Shown: positions 9,519-17,843, counted from the stretch's first letter. The stretch: DNA of 64,000 nucleotides from an uncultured Maribacter sp. (GCA_947493885.1 CANLTE010000004.1:186001-250000), one strand, 5' to 3'. The notes: generated by a model from the sequence alone, not told the origin. A program made the numbers and translations.

Positions 9519-9714
9519 ATGCTTTTAAATAAATTAAACTTTGTTCTAATTCTGGTTTATCATTTATAAATGATTTTAACCAAATTTTGAGTTCTTCAAT
9601 TTCGCCTGGTTGTAGTCTAGAAATTGCCTTTTTTACTTCCTTACAAAATAGTTTGGCATCAAAACTTACCTTTTTAAGTACAGTCTTGGTGTAATCAAGC
9701 ATTGCTCTCGCCAT
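9517..9714 (-). CDS. small conserved flavobacterial protein of unknown function
   Basis: A 65-residue protein with no signal peptide and no membrane segment. It is predicted helical, with alternating charged and hydrophobic residues (KKVSFDAKLFCKEVKKAI and GEIEELKIWLKSFI) and a single cysteine. The pattern MARAM.DYTKTVL.KVSFD..LF.KE resembles small uncharacterised proteins I know from Flavobacteriaceae; their function is not established. It converges with oxyR and shares its terminator. The ATG start at 9714 is the only good candidate. Confidence 0.75.
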   Translation of the reverse strand: MARAMLDYTKTVLKKVSFDAKLFCKEVKKAISRLQPGEIEELKIWLKSFINDKPELEQSLIYLKA

Positions 9715-9858
9715 ATTTATAAATCTTTTATAATTAGGATGTTGTAGTAAAGTTAACTAAAAAATTAATTTATTAGTATACCCAATACGTTAAAAATTAG
9801 ATAAGAAGTTGTTAAACATCGGTAAAATGAAACCCTGTTATTTAGTATTTTTAGAATC

Positions 9859-11130
9859 ATGAAAAAAACAATACTTTTTTACATAACAGCCTGTTTGCTA
9901 ACAGGATGCGTAAGCTCCAAAAAACTAGTGAGCTCTAAAATTAATACCTCATTGCAATCTGACGTCTTCAGCAACAGCTTTAGCGGTTTTTTATTGGTTG
10001 ATGCCAAAACAAAGGATACGCTGTATAATTACAATGGTCACAAATACTTTACCCCAGGCAGTAACGTAAAACTGTTCACATTTTTTGCTGCACTACAATT
10101 ACTTCCTAAAAACACGCCAGCACTTAAATACATTACAAAAAATGATACACTCTATATTGAAGGAACGGGAGACCCATCTTTTATGAACACCCATTTTAAA
10201 GATAAATCCACTTTAAATTTCTTAAAAAAATACAAACACATAAAGCTGCACCTCAACAATTTTAAGGAACAGAAGTATGCTCCTGGTTGGGCTTGGGAAG
10301 ATTTTAGCTGGTACTATTCTCCAGAACGGAGCGGTTTTCCAATGTACGGAAACGTTGCAACCATTTTAAACAATAGCACCCAAAAGGTATATCCCGAATA
10401 TTTTAAAAATAATGTTTTTGCCCTAAAAGACTTTTCCTTCAATAGAGCTTACTCAGAAAACAAATTCTATATAAACCTTAATGCCAAGGATAGCATAAAG
10501 ATTCCATTTATAACAAGCAATAAGCTTTCTAAAAAATTACTTGAAAAAACCCTTAGTCAAAAAATAGATGTCATCTCAAAAATGCCCAGTGGTGACAAAA
10601 AAACCATTTACAGCATACCAACTGACTCCCTATACAAAAGACTACTACATGAAAGTGATAATTTTATTGGAGAACAATTATTATTGCTTGGCGCTTCTAC
10701 TCTATCAGACACCCTAAATAGTGCAATCACCAAAGAATTTATCATACAAAAACATCTTGGAGATTTACCTCAAAAACCAAGATGGGTAGATGGTTCTGGA
10801 CTATCTAGATATAATTTGTTTACTCCAGAATCTATAGTTTATGTTTTAGATAAAATTTATAATCAGCTACCCCAAAAAAAAATATTCTCCCTTTTCCCTG
10901 CTGGTGGTGTTAGCGGTACCATTAAAAATACATTTAATACAAATGGAAAACCTTATATTTATGCAAAATCGGGTAGTTTAGGTAATAATTATTGTTTAAG
11001 CGGCTATCTCATAACCAAATCTGGTAAAACACTGATTTTTAGCTTCATGAACAATCATTTTAAGCAATCATCATCAACCATAAAACAAGAAATGCAAGCT
11101 ATTTTTGAAAACGTTAAAAATCATTATTAA
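9859..11130 (+). CDS. D-alanyl-D-alanine carboxypeptidase/endopeptidase, PBP4-like (peptidase S13)
   Basis: A 423-residue penicillin-binding protein with all three active-site motifs: S68-N-V-K71 (SxxK), S266-D-N268 (SxN) and K370-S-G372 (KTG equivalent). It starts with a lipoprotein signal (ACLLTGC, Cys 17), so it is probably anchored in the periplasm, unlike soluble E. coli DacB. The substrate is murein pentapeptide side chains or cross-links. The family is usually about 450-480 residues because of an inserted domain between SxxK and SxN; here the gap is about 195 residues, so the insert seems retained but compact. It is a single gene, not in an operon. Confidence 0.88.
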   Translation: MKKTILFYITACLLTGCVSSKKLVSSKINTSLQSDVFSNSFSGFLLVDAKTKDTLYNYNGHKYFTPGSNVKLFTFFAALQLLPKNTPALKYITKNDTLYIEGTGDPSFMNTHFKDKSTLNFLKKYKHIKLHLNNFKEQKYAPGWAWEDFSWYYSPERSGFPMYGNVATILNNSTQKVYPEYFKNNVFALKDFSFNRAYSENKFYINLNAKDSIKIPFITSNKLSKKLLEKTLSQKIDVISKMPSGDKKTIYSIPTDSLYKRLLHESDNFIGEQLLLLGASTLSDTLNSAITKEFIIQKHLGDLPQKPRWVDGSGLSRYNLFTPESIVYVLDKIYNQLPQKKIFSLFPAGGVSGTIKNTFNTNGKPYIYAKSGSLGNNYCLSGYLITKSGKTLIFSFMNNHFKQSSSTIKQEMQAIFENVKNHY

Positions 11131-11201
11131 TTGGTAAGGTTACCGGTTAACATTAACTGTTAAAGTACTAGAAACACCCTTAAAAAATATTATCTAGCAT
11201 A

Positions 11202-11545
11202 ATGAAGGTAAAATCTCATCATATTTCTAATAAGAAAATTGCAGAAGTAACTTCTGAAAAAATTATTATCAATTCAGTCAATGACGGACAGGAATTTCTG
11301 GGTAATTTATATTATCAGCATTTTGATAAAATAATAATTCGTAAGAATAGTATTATAGAAGATTTTTTTGAATTAAGTAATGGAATAGCTGGAGAAATTC
11401 TACAAAAATTTTCAAACTTTTGCGTTCAATTAATAATTATTGGTGATTTTCTGAGTGCGAAAAAATTTTCCATGATTTTATTTATGAAAGCAAAATAAAC
11501 TTTGTTTCCACAAGTTCTGAAGCACTAAAGATGCTATCAAAATAG
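11202..11545 (+). pseudogene. DUF4180 protein gene with a frameshift at a homopolymer
   Basis: The first 84 or so codons encode a DUF4180-like protein (KKIAEVTSEKIIINSVNDG, then GIAGEILQKFSNF and LIIIGDF). The frame then stops at 11498. From about 11463 another frame continues the family pattern without a break: FHDFIYESKINFVSTSSEAL, ending at the TAG at 11543-11545. The switch falls at an A6T4 run (11460-11469), and one added A would restore a single frame of about 114 codons. It is either a real frameshift, programmed slippage or a sequencing error. DUF4180 proteins have no known function. The gene stands alone between a PBP4 gene and a HAD phosphatase gene. Confidence 0.75.
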
Positions 11546-11671
11546 TTAAGTTTGACAAACCAAATTATTTATGTTTGGTTACAACACTGTAAGTTTTCTT
11601 ATTTTAAAATGAAATTTTATCTATTAACAATAACAATACATAAAAAAATTTGACATTAAAATATAGCCAAA

Positions 11672-12322
11672 ATGGATAAAATAAAAGCAGTAATTTTTGA
11701 TTTAGACGGTACTATTGGAAATACCCTACCTCTTTGTATAAAAGCTTTTAAAAAAGCTATTCAACCTCTAATTGGAAGAACCGTTTCAGATGCTGAAATT
11801 ATTGCAACTTTTGGACCTTCTGAGGAAGGCACCATTATGGCCTTAGCTCCCAACCAATATCAAAAAGGAATTGATGCCTATTTAAAATACTATAAGGATT
11901 TTCATGAAATGTGCCCCGCTCCTTTTGATGGAGTTGTAGAATTACTAGAGCACCTCAAATCCAACAATATTCGCATCGCCATGGTAACCGGAAAAGGAGA
12001 ACACAGTACAGAAATATCTTTGCAAAAATTTAAAATAAAATCCTATTTCGAAAATGTAGAAACAGGTATGGCAAGTGGTCCTCGAAAACCCCAAGGTATT
12101 CTAAACATTATTGATACTTTTAAGGATATAGCAAGAGACGAAATCATATACGTTGGTGATGCTCCAAGTGATATTAGTGCCTGCAGACAAGTTAAAGTCC
12201 CCGTTATAGCTGCTGCTTGGGCAGAAACAGCTGAAAAAGAAAAGTTGGAAGCCTTACAACCAGATAAAATTTTCAATTCCTTTACCGCTTTTTCCAACTG
12301 GTTAAAAACAGTAATTTCTTAA
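11672..12322 (+). CDS. HAD-superfamily phosphatase, phosphoglycolate-phosphatase-like
   Basis: A 216-residue HAD hydrolase with motif I FDLDGT (nucleophile D10, acid/base D12), a helical cap of the C1 type between residues 15 and 85, motif II around MVTGKG, and motif IV GDAPSDI. Members dephosphorylate small metabolites such as phosphoglycolate, pyrophosphate or sugar phosphates; the sequence does not settle the substrate. It is cytoplasmic. A Crp/Fnr-type regulator begins 14 bases after its stop, so the two probably form an operon. Confidence 0.85.
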   Translation: MDKIKAVIFDLDGTIGNTLPLCIKAFKKAIQPLIGRTVSDAEIIATFGPSEEGTIMALAPNQYQKGIDAYLKYYKDFHEMCPAPFDGVVELLEHLKSNNIRIAMVTGKGEHSTEISLQKFKIKSYFENVETGMASGPRKPQGILNIIDTFKDIARDEIIYVGDAPSDISACRQVKVPVIAAAWAETAEKEKLEALQPDKIFNSFTAFSNWLKTVIS

Positions 12323-12336
12323 TACCAAAATTGTTG

Positions 12337-12930
12337 ATGGAATTAAAACCTTATCATACAATCATTCTAAAGAATATAAATCGTTTTGTTAATCTTACCC
12401 AAGAGGAAATCAACATTTTTATCTCATTGTTGCAATATAAATCAGTTAAAAAAAAGGACTTTCTTTTACAGGCTGGTAAACTGGCTTATTACGAGTATTT
12501 TATTGTTAGCGGTTGTATCAAAAATTATACTATTGACGAAAAAGGAGGAGAACATATAACCGCTTTTGCAGGAGAAGATTACTGGACTGGTGATTTACAT
12601 AGTTTTATTACCAAAAAGCCTTCAAAACATTATCTTCAAGCAACCGAAGATTCTCAGGTTTTACAAATTTCACAAGTTAACTTAGAACATTTATATGTTA
12701 AGGTTCCAAAATTTGAACGTTTTTTTAGAATCTTGTATCAACGCTCACTGGTAAGTCATATTGAAAGAGCTAACGATAACATTTCGCTAAGTACGGAAGA
12801 AAAGTATTTGAATTTTAAGGAAAAATATCCACAAATTGAACAGCGGGTTTCTCAAAAAAATATGGCATCATACCTCGGAGTTACGCCTGAATTTTTGAGT
12901 GTTTTAAAAAAGAAAATAAAAGAGAAGTAA
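12337..12930 (+). CDS. Crp/Fnr-family transcriptional regulator
   Basis: A 197-residue protein with an N-terminal cyclic-nucleotide-binding-like beta-roll (about 5-115) and a C-terminal helix-turn-helix (QKNMASYLGVTPEFLSVLKKK). I start at ATG 12337; two TTG codons lie directly before it. The beta-roll lacks the PRxAT cAMP pocket (the aligned part reads ITKKPSKHYLQA) and there is no cysteine cluster for an iron-sulfur centre, so the ligand is unknown. Similar short Crp-like proteins are very common in Bacteroidota. It follows the HAD gene closely. Confidence 0.85.
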   Translation: MELKPYHTIILKNINRFVNLTQEEINIFISLLQYKSVKKKDFLLQAGKLAYYEYFIVSGCIKNYTIDEKGGEHITAFAGEDYWTGDLHSFITKKPSKHYLQATEDSQVLQISQVNLEHLYVKVPKFERFFRILYQRSLVSHIERANDNISLSTEEKYLNFKEKYPQIEQRVSQKNMASYLGVTPEFLSVLKKKIKEK

Positions 12931-12950
12931 TTTTTTTGTGTGTATGTGTT

Positions 12951-13835
12951 TTAAACTTCAATCACTTTCATTTTCTCCATAAACAATGTAATTTCTTTTA
13001 GGTTACTGTTTTTTAATTTATACGAATAAAACTGTTTTTGGGTTACATTTTCGGAATTCTGTAATGGCATTTTTATAGTATTGTTCCGTAACTCTTCTTT
13101 ACAAAAACTCTTTGGAACTACACTAAACCCAGTATTTCTTTTCAGGACAGAAACAATTTCTGAATACGACGGTAATATATATCTAGGTACAATTTTAGGA
13201 TTTACATTAAATTTTGCATTCCAAAACTTTTTTATCTCTTGTTGTCTATTACTATAGCTAAACCAAACTTGTTTTTGCAACCACTTAATAAGTTGCAAAT
13301 CATCTACTTGAATATCTTTTGGAACATCAATATCATTAGAACATATTAATACTAATTCTTCACTTTTTAAAAACGAAAATTCATGCTCATATGAATCATA
13401 CATCTTAGTACCAATTAATAATTGAATTTTGTCCGCTTCAAGAGCTTCAATCAATTCATCCTCTCCTGCAAAATAAGAAACAATGTACATATCAAAAGCA
13501 TAAATCCTGTGCTTTAATTCGTTTTTAAAAAAGTCAGAGGTACAGCCAATTGTTATTGCAGGTTTGGCTTTTTTTGCTCTTCGGTTTGAGTAATATTCAA
13601 CCTTTTCTAACTGTTGTAAAGGATTGTTTATTTGAGCATATAAAAATTTACCATATTCGGTCGGCACTAATTTTCGAGTAGTTCTGTTGAACAATTTATT
13701 ACCTATATAACTCTCCAATGCAGATAGGTGCTTACTTACTCCGGGCTGAGTCATATTTACTTTTTTTGAAGCTTCGGTTATACTACTACACTCGTAAATA
13801 GCACTAAACGTTCTAAACCATTCCAAATTAATCAT
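12951..13835 (-). CDS. LysR-family transcriptional regulator
   Basis: The product of 294 residues begins MINLEWFRTF with the usual winged helix-turn-helix (SSITEASKKVNMTQPGVSKHL) and a substrate-binding-protein-like domain. The frame is open further upstream through a hydrophobic stretch beginning with TTG at 13880, but the ATG at 13835 places the start exactly at the LysR domain. It is divergent from a flavodoxin-fold reductase gene with 78 bases between them, the classical layout for a LysR regulator and its target. The inducer is likely an electrophile or quinone (inference from the neighbours). Confidence 0.88.
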   Translation of the reverse strand: MINLEWFRTFSAIYECSSITEASKKVNMTQPGVSKHLSALESYIGNKLFNRTTRKLVPTEYGKFLYAQINNPLQQLEKVEYYSNRRAKKAKPAITIGCTSDFFKNELKHRIYAFDMYIVSYFAGEDELIEALEADKIQLLIGTKMYDSYEHEFSFLKSEELVLICSNDIDVPKDIQVDDLQLIKWLQKQVWFSYSNRQQEIKKFWNAKFNVNPKIVPRYILPSYSEIVSVLKRNTGFSVVPKSFCKEELRNNTIKMPLQNSENVTQKQFYSYKLKNSNLKEITLFMEKMKVIEV

Positions 13836-13863
13836 AACTACAGTTATTAATAAGTAAATAAAA

Positions 13864-13899
13864 ATAATTAAAATTATCAATTAGCAAGATTTACATTTG
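13864..13899 (+). promoter_or_regulatory. LysR-azoreductase divergent control region
   Basis: A perfect inverted repeat ATAATT-AA-AATTAT (13864-13877) is followed at 13892-13899 by TACATTTG, a perfect -7 element for the reductase gene, whose ATG is 14 bases further on. The palindrome lies around position -35 of that promoter, a sensible place for a LysR contact. The sequence is AT-rich, so a chance palindrome cannot be excluded. Confidence 0.4.
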
Positions 13900-13913
13900 A
13901 AAAAAAATAAATC

Positions 13914-14534
13914 ATGACTAAAACATTAGTAATACATTACAGTCCACGAAAAGGTTCTTACACAAAAATTTTATTTGATGAATTTGTAAAGTTGAGTAAA
14001 AACAAAACAACACTTAGTTTTTTAGATTTAAGTAAAACGCCACCAGATTTACTATTAGAACAAAATTTGAATCTAATTATGGAATGGAACATGGGGAAAA
14101 CAAATTTTTCTAAGTCAGAGCTATTAGTGCTCGCCAACCATAACAAACTTATTGATCAAGTAATTGAAGCAGACAATATTGTTTTGGCCTTTCCTATATA
14201 CAACTTTTCAATGCCAGCAACCGTTAAGGCATGGATTGATGCTATTGTAGTTAGCAATAAAACTTTTTCTTTTAATCCTGATACTGGATTTAGTGGTTTA
14301 TGCAAAAGTAAAAGGGCATTATCTATTATTGTAGCAGGATTTAACTATCAACCTTCAAGCGAGGTTAAAGAATATGCTTCTAAAACAATACAACAAAACT
14401 TTGATTTTATTGGAATAGCCTCAAGCCTGGTCCTAGCCTATGGCGTTGACCAAAACAGAGATCAAATAGATAACATTTTAACGAATGCAAAGTCCGAAAT
14501 AAAAGGAGTAGTCAACAGCTGGTTCCCCAGTTAA
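13914..14534 (+). CDS. flavodoxin-fold NAD(P)H oxidoreductase (azoreductase/quinone-reductase-like)
   Basis: A 206-residue protein of the flavodoxin_2 family: the first strand TLVIHYSPRKGSYTKIL leads into the FMN phosphate loop, and FPIYNFSMPATVKAWIDAIV is the characteristic FMN-isoalloxazine and dimer region of AzoR/NQO-type enzymes. Such enzymes transfer two electrons from NAD(P)H to quinones or azo compounds and protect from electrophile stress. It is divergent from its likely LysR regulator and followed by DoxX and another FMN reductase on the same strand. Confidence 0.85.
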   Translation: MTKTLVIHYSPRKGSYTKILFDEFVKLSKNKTTLSFLDLSKTPPDLLLEQNLNLIMEWNMGKTNFSKSELLVLANHNKLIDQVIEADNIVLAFPIYNFSMPATVKAWIDAIVVSNKTFSFNPDTGFSGLCKSKRALSIIVAGFNYQPSSEVKEYASKTIQQNFDFIGIASSLVLAYGVDQNRDQIDNILTNAKSEIKGVVNSWFPS

Positions 14535-14564
14535 AACCAAAAGGTTTCATAAAAAAATAATCTT

Positions 14565-14615
14565 AATGTACATTATTTTTTTTCATTCTGTTCCTCTCAA
14601 TCTTTGCAATGTACA
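14565..14615 (+). promoter_or_regulatory. paired AATGTACA repeats before doxX
   Basis: The octamer AATGTACA, containing the palindrome TGTACA, occurs at 14565-14572 and 14608-14615, exactly 43 bases apart, in the 97-base gap before the DoxX gene. The second copy is 24 bases from the ATG. It may be a regulator site; no factor can be named. Confidence 0.25.
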
Positions 14616-14631
14616 ATTAATATAAAACATT

Positions 14632-15084
14632 ATGTTAGAAAAAATATTTACAACTAAAAACGATTGGGCTGGGTTTATAACTCGTGTAACACTAGGTATT
14701 GTAATGTTTCCTCACGGTGCTCAAAAAATGATTGGTATGTATGGGGGTTATGGTTTTAACGCCACTATGGATTTCTTTACACAAACCATACAACTACCAT
14801 GGATTATTGCATTTTTAATAATTATTATTGAGTTTTTTGGAGCAATTAGTTTGCTAATAGGATTTGCATGTAAATTCTGGGCAATATCATTTATTGGGCT
14901 TTTTATTGGAATAATTTTCACCACTCATTTAGAGCATGGTTTCTTTATGAATTGGTTCGGAAACCAACAAGGGGAAGGTTACGAATATGCATTACTTGTT
15001 ATAGGATTAGCAGCTGCGATATTGGTAAATGGCAGCGGTAAATTTTCAATAGACTCTAAAATTAACGAAAAAATTAAAAAATAA
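14632..15084 (+). CDS. DoxX-family membrane protein
   Basis: A 150-residue protein with four hydrophobic segments and the DoxX opening (GFITRVTLGIVMFPHGAQKM). DoxX/DoxD proteins are small quinol-associated membrane proteins; in other bacteria DoxX works with partners in thiol or oxidative stress responses. Here it is 4 bases upstream of an FMN reductase gene, so the two are co-transcribed, and both sit within a cluster of three flavodoxin-fold reductases. A role in handling quinones or redox stress at the inner membrane is inferred from that context. Confidence 0.87.
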   Translation: MLEKIFTTKNDWAGFITRVTLGIVMFPHGAQKMIGMYGGYGFNATMDFFTQTIQLPWIIAFLIIIIEFFGAISLLIGFACKFWAISFIGLFIGIIFTTHLEHGFFMNWFGNQQGEGYEYALLVIGLAAAILVNGSGKFSIDSKINEKIKK

Positions 15085-15088
15085 AATC

Positions 15089-15640
15089 ATGAAGAAAATA
15101 ATAGCACTTGGAGCAAGCAATAACAGAAACTCAATAAACAAAACACTAGCAACTTACACAGCTAATCAAATAGAACAGGCAGAGGTATTAACTTTAGATT
15201 TAAATGATTATGGCATGCCCATGTATGGTATAGATGAGGAAAACGAAAAAGGAATTCCTGAAAATGCATTGAAATTAAACAGTATAATTGAAAACGCAGA
15301 CGGAATTGTTATTTCCTTAGCGGAGCATAATGGCTCTTATGCTGCTGTCTTTAAAAACGCCTTTGATTGGTTATCTAGAATTGATAAAGAGGTTTGGAAA
15401 AACAAACCAATGTTTCTTATGGCAACTTCTCCTGGAGCACGCGGAGGAGCTACAGTTTTAGAAAGTGCAAAAACTTCTTTTCCATTTTTAGGTGGAAATA
15501 TAGTTGCTGACCTTGCATTTCCTTCATTCTACGATAATTTTTCAGACAAGCAAATTATCAACGAATCTTTAAACTCTATTTTAAACGAAAAAGTAACCCT
15601 TTTTCAAAATTCAGTGAATACAGTAAGTACTGCATATTAA
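15089..15640 (+). CDS. NADPH-dependent FMN reductase family protein
   Basis: A 183-residue flavodoxin-fold protein (FMN_red family). It starts KKIIALGASNNRNSINKTLA, the phosphate-binding loop, and contains AEHNGSYAAVFKNAFDWLSR, matching the family's flavin-contact and dimer helix (normally PEYNGSIPGVLKNAIDWLSR), followed by KPMFLMATSPGARGG. It would reduce FMN, quinones or chromate using NAD(P)H in the cytoplasm. It shares an operon with doxX. Confidence 0.88.
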   Translation: MKKIIALGASNNRNSINKTLATYTANQIEQAEVLTLDLNDYGMPMYGIDEENEKGIPENALKLNSIIENADGIVISLAEHNGSYAAVFKNAFDWLSRIDKEVWKNKPMFLMATSPGARGGATVLESAKTSFPFLGGNIVADLAFPSFYDNFSDKQIINESLNSILNEKVTLFQNSVNTVSTAY

Positions 15641-15776
15641 TTATTTACCAAGGCATTTGTTCTTCTATGAATTCGACTAATATTCATATGCATTACAAAT
15701 GCTTTATTTTTTTGTTCCAGAATAGTTTTCATTCAAAATACCTTTTTAGAATTCATTATATTTCATCATTAAAGAC

Positions 15777-15805
15777 GTCACGTTTTTATCTTTTCAATTG
15801 TTATT
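15777..15805 (+). promoter_or_regulatory. candidate ECF41 promoter before the sigma gene
   Basis: GTCACGTTTTTA (15777-15788), 9 bases, then TTGTTATT (15798-15805). The same two blocks with the same 9-base gap occur before the azoreductase gene at 16667-16695. The ECF41 group is reported to use a TGTCACA -35 element, and GTCACG here fits in position and sequence. It ends 15 bases before the sigma-factor ATG, suggesting autoregulation. Confidence 0.6.
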
Positions 15806-15820
15806 TAATACTAGTCCTTA

Positions 15821-16663
15821 ATGAAATTAAAATTGAAAAACTACCAAGCAAAACTATTTCCATATGCCTATAATATTTTAGGTTCTATTGAAGATGCAAA
15901 AGATACTGTACAAGATGTATTAGTTAAACACCTTTCTGCTGACAAAGCACATTTAGAAAACGAAATTGGTTATTTAACAAAATCGGTTATCAACACTTCT
16001 ATCAACCTAAAGAAGAGAAAATCTAAATTCAACACTAATATTTTATGGCTACCAGAACCCCTATCGACTGTAAACACAGATGAAGATATTGATAAAGAAA
16101 AAATTATAACCTACTCTTTATTGGTTCTTCTTGAAAAGCTTACAGCAAAGGAAAGAGCTGTTTTTATTTTAAAAGAAGCTTTTAACTATTCGCACAAAGA
16201 AATTGCTGAACTTATTATGTCAACAGTGGAAAATTCAAGAAAATTACTAAGCAGAGCAAAAATTAAGCTGGATGCCACACCAAAACATTTAAGTCTAAAA
16301 AATGTGGAAATTTCAGAGTCCATGAAAGCTTATATTGAAAGTATTAAAAATGGGGATGTTAAAAGTTTGGAAAAAATGCTTTCTGAAGACATTACACTAA
16401 GTGCGGATGGAGGAAAAGATATTCAGGTTGTTCGAGAATTAACCTCAGGAAAAACAGCTACATTACAACTAATTTTATATGTTTTTGAAACCCATCAAAA
16501 AACCTTATCTATTAAGATAACGGAAATTGCTCATCAACCTGCTTTACTCTTTTACAATAAAGAAACCCTTATTAACTGTCAAGTTTTTGAATGGAATCAA
16601 AACAAAATACAAAACATCTATTCCGTTATTGACCCTTTAAAATTAAATCATCTTAAAAAATAA
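15821..16663 (+). CDS. ECF41-type sigma factor with C-terminal SnoaL-like domain
   Basis: A 280-residue extracytoplasmic-function sigma factor. Sigma2 (about 5-70, NILGSIEDAKDTVQDVLVK) is followed by the linker motif WLPEP (76-80), a hallmark of the ECF41 group, then sigma4 (about 95-150, LTAKERAVFILKEAFNYSHK) and an NTF2/SnoaL-like tail (about 165-275) containing DGGK (196-199), the second ECF41 hallmark. In ECF41 the fused tail replaces an anti-sigma factor and tunes activity. It is adjacent to an azoreductase/cupin operon, consistent with the oxidoreductase-type partner genes of the group. The target promoters seem to be its own and that of the azoreductase. Confidence 0.9.
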   Translation: MKLKLKNYQAKLFPYAYNILGSIEDAKDTVQDVLVKHLSADKAHLENEIGYLTKSVINTSINLKKRKSKFNTNILWLPEPLSTVNTDEDIDKEKIITYSLLVLLEKLTAKERAVFILKEAFNYSHKEIAELIMSTVENSRKLLSRAKIKLDATPKHLSLKNVEISESMKAYIESIKNGDVKSLEKMLSEDITLSADGGKDIQVVRELTSGKTATLQLILYVFETHQKTLSIKITEIAHQPALLFYNKETLINCQVFEWNQNKIQNIYSVIDPLKLNHLKK

Positions 16664-16666
16664 AAT

Positions 16667-16695
16667 GTCACGTTTTTAGCAACTGTTTTGTTATT
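16667..16695 (+). promoter_or_regulatory. candidate ECF41 promoter before azoreductase-cupin operon
   Basis: TGTCAC begins at 16666; GTCACGTTTTTA (16667-16678) is separated by 9 bases from TTGTTATT (16688-16695). Twenty positions in two blocks match the sequence before the sigma gene with identical spacing. It ends 25 bases before the azoreductase ATG. Confidence 0.62.
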
Positions 16696-16720
16696 CTTTT
16701 GAATCTATAAAATTAAAGGA

Positions 16721-17332
16721 ATGAAAACATTATTAAGAATTGATTGCAGTTCTAGAACTCATGGCTCACACTCAAGGGCTCTGGCAGATTGTTTTGAACA
16801 ACAGTGGAAAATTGTTAACCCCAAAGGTGTTGTAATAAAAAGAGATTTAGCATTATTCACCTTACCACATATCCAAAATAATACTATTGAAGGTTTTTAT
16901 ACACCCGCGGAATACATCACTTCGGAAACCATAAATGCCACAGCATTATCTGATGAACTCATAACCGAGTTGAAATCTGCAGATGAAATTGTTATTAGTA
17001 GCCCATTATACAACTTAAATGTTCCATCTAACTTAAAAGCGTATTTAGACCAAGTAGTAAGAATTGGTCACACCTTTAACATCAATGAAAATGGGTATTA
17101 TGGACTGTTAACTGATAAAAAAGCGTATTTGGTAACAACAAAAGGCGGTACATATAGAGGAACACCTATGGAGAATTTTGATTTCCAAGAACCTTATTTA
17201 AATGCAATTCTAAATCATATGGGAATTCAAGTTCAAGAAATGTATTCCCTTGAAAGCACAAGTAATAACGACTTATTAAGCACCAACAGGCTTGCCGTTG
17301 AAAATAGTATTAAACAAACCTTCACTAGCTAA
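16721..17332 (+). CDS. azoR: FMN-dependent NADH-azoreductase
   Basis: A 203-residue AzoR-type enzyme: LLRIDCSSRTHGSHSRALAD is the N-terminal strand and FMN phosphate loop (family SS.R...S.SR), SPLYNLNVPSNLKAYLDQV is the substrate/FMN wall, and TTKGGTYRGTP corresponds to the SRGG...... segment contacting FMN. It reduces azo dyes and quinones with NADH. It is preceded by a promoter-like sequence shared with the neighbouring sigma gene, and a cupin gene starts one base after its stop codon, so it is likely a direct member of the sigma factor's regulon. Confidence 0.9.
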   Translation: MKTLLRIDCSSRTHGSHSRALADCFEQQWKIVNPKGVVIKRDLALFTLPHIQNNTIEGFYTPAEYITSETINATALSDELITELKSADEIVISSPLYNLNVPSNLKAYLDQVVRIGHTFNINENGYYGLLTDKKAYLVTTKGGTYRGTPMENFDFQEPYLNAILNHMGIQVQEMYSLESTSNNDLLSTNRLAVENSIKQTFTS

Positions 17333-17333
17333 A

Positions 17334-17843
17334 ATGAAAACTGAAAACTATTTTGAAGATCAATTAGAAAATAAAGCTGTTATAATTTCACCTGATAAAG
17401 GTGAAAAATTAGAGCTAAATACAATTTCCATAACTTTTAAAGTAACCAGCGAACTATCAAATGACCAATTGGGTGTTTACGAAATATCGCTTCCACCCAT
17501 GGCAATTGGTGCAAAGTTACATTACCACAGGTTTATGGATGAAACTTTTATAGTTAATAAAGGAACGTTAACTATACAAGTAGGAGATAAAGAATATCAA
17601 GCCAAACCGGAAACGGTGGCATATATACCAAGATTTACACCACATGGATTTAAAAATGATACCAACGAAACAGTAAAACTTACACTAATTTTTAACCCAT
17701 CACAGAAACGAGAAGGCTTTTTTAAAGGTTTATACGAAACGTTGAATGAAACTCCAATAAACCCAGAGAAATACTTAAAACTCTATAACAAATATGATAG
17801 CTTTCCGGTAGACACCTCCAACATGATTCCTATTAGGGAATAA
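17334..17843 (+). CDS. cupin-domain protein
   Basis: A 169-residue protein with a conserved double-stranded beta-helix (cupin_2): LHYHRFMDETFIVNKGTLTI gives the first metal-binding motif (HYH....E) and PRFTPHGFKN the second (the H of PHG). I start at ATG 17334, one base after the azoreductase stop, rather than at an in-frame ATG inside that gene. Such cupins in redox operons may be quercetinase/pirin-like dioxygenases or binding proteins; the substrate is not visible. Confidence 0.83.
   Translation: MKTENYFEDQLENKAVIISPDKGEKLELNTISITFKVTSELSNDQLGVYEISLPPMAIGAKLHYHRFMDETFIVNKGTLTIQVGDKEYQAKPETVAYIPRFTPHGFKNDTNETVKLTLIFNPSQKREGFFKGLYETLNETPINPEKYLKLYNKYDSFPVDTSNMIPIRE

Noticed and set aside
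11558-11580. Terminator after the DUF4180 gene (AACCAAA...TTTGGTT)
   Set aside because: The 7-bp inverted repeat is real but no T-run follows on either strand close to it, so termination is not supported.
13836-13880. Hydrophobic N-terminal extension of the LysR regulator
   Set aside because: It would start at TTG and places a membrane-like stretch before the DNA-binding domain; the ATG at 13835 fits the family exactly.
15667-15873. Small open frame before the ECF sigma gene
   Set aside because: It overlaps the sigma gene start, is composed of residues expected from AT-rich non-coding DNA, and covers the promoter-like motif.
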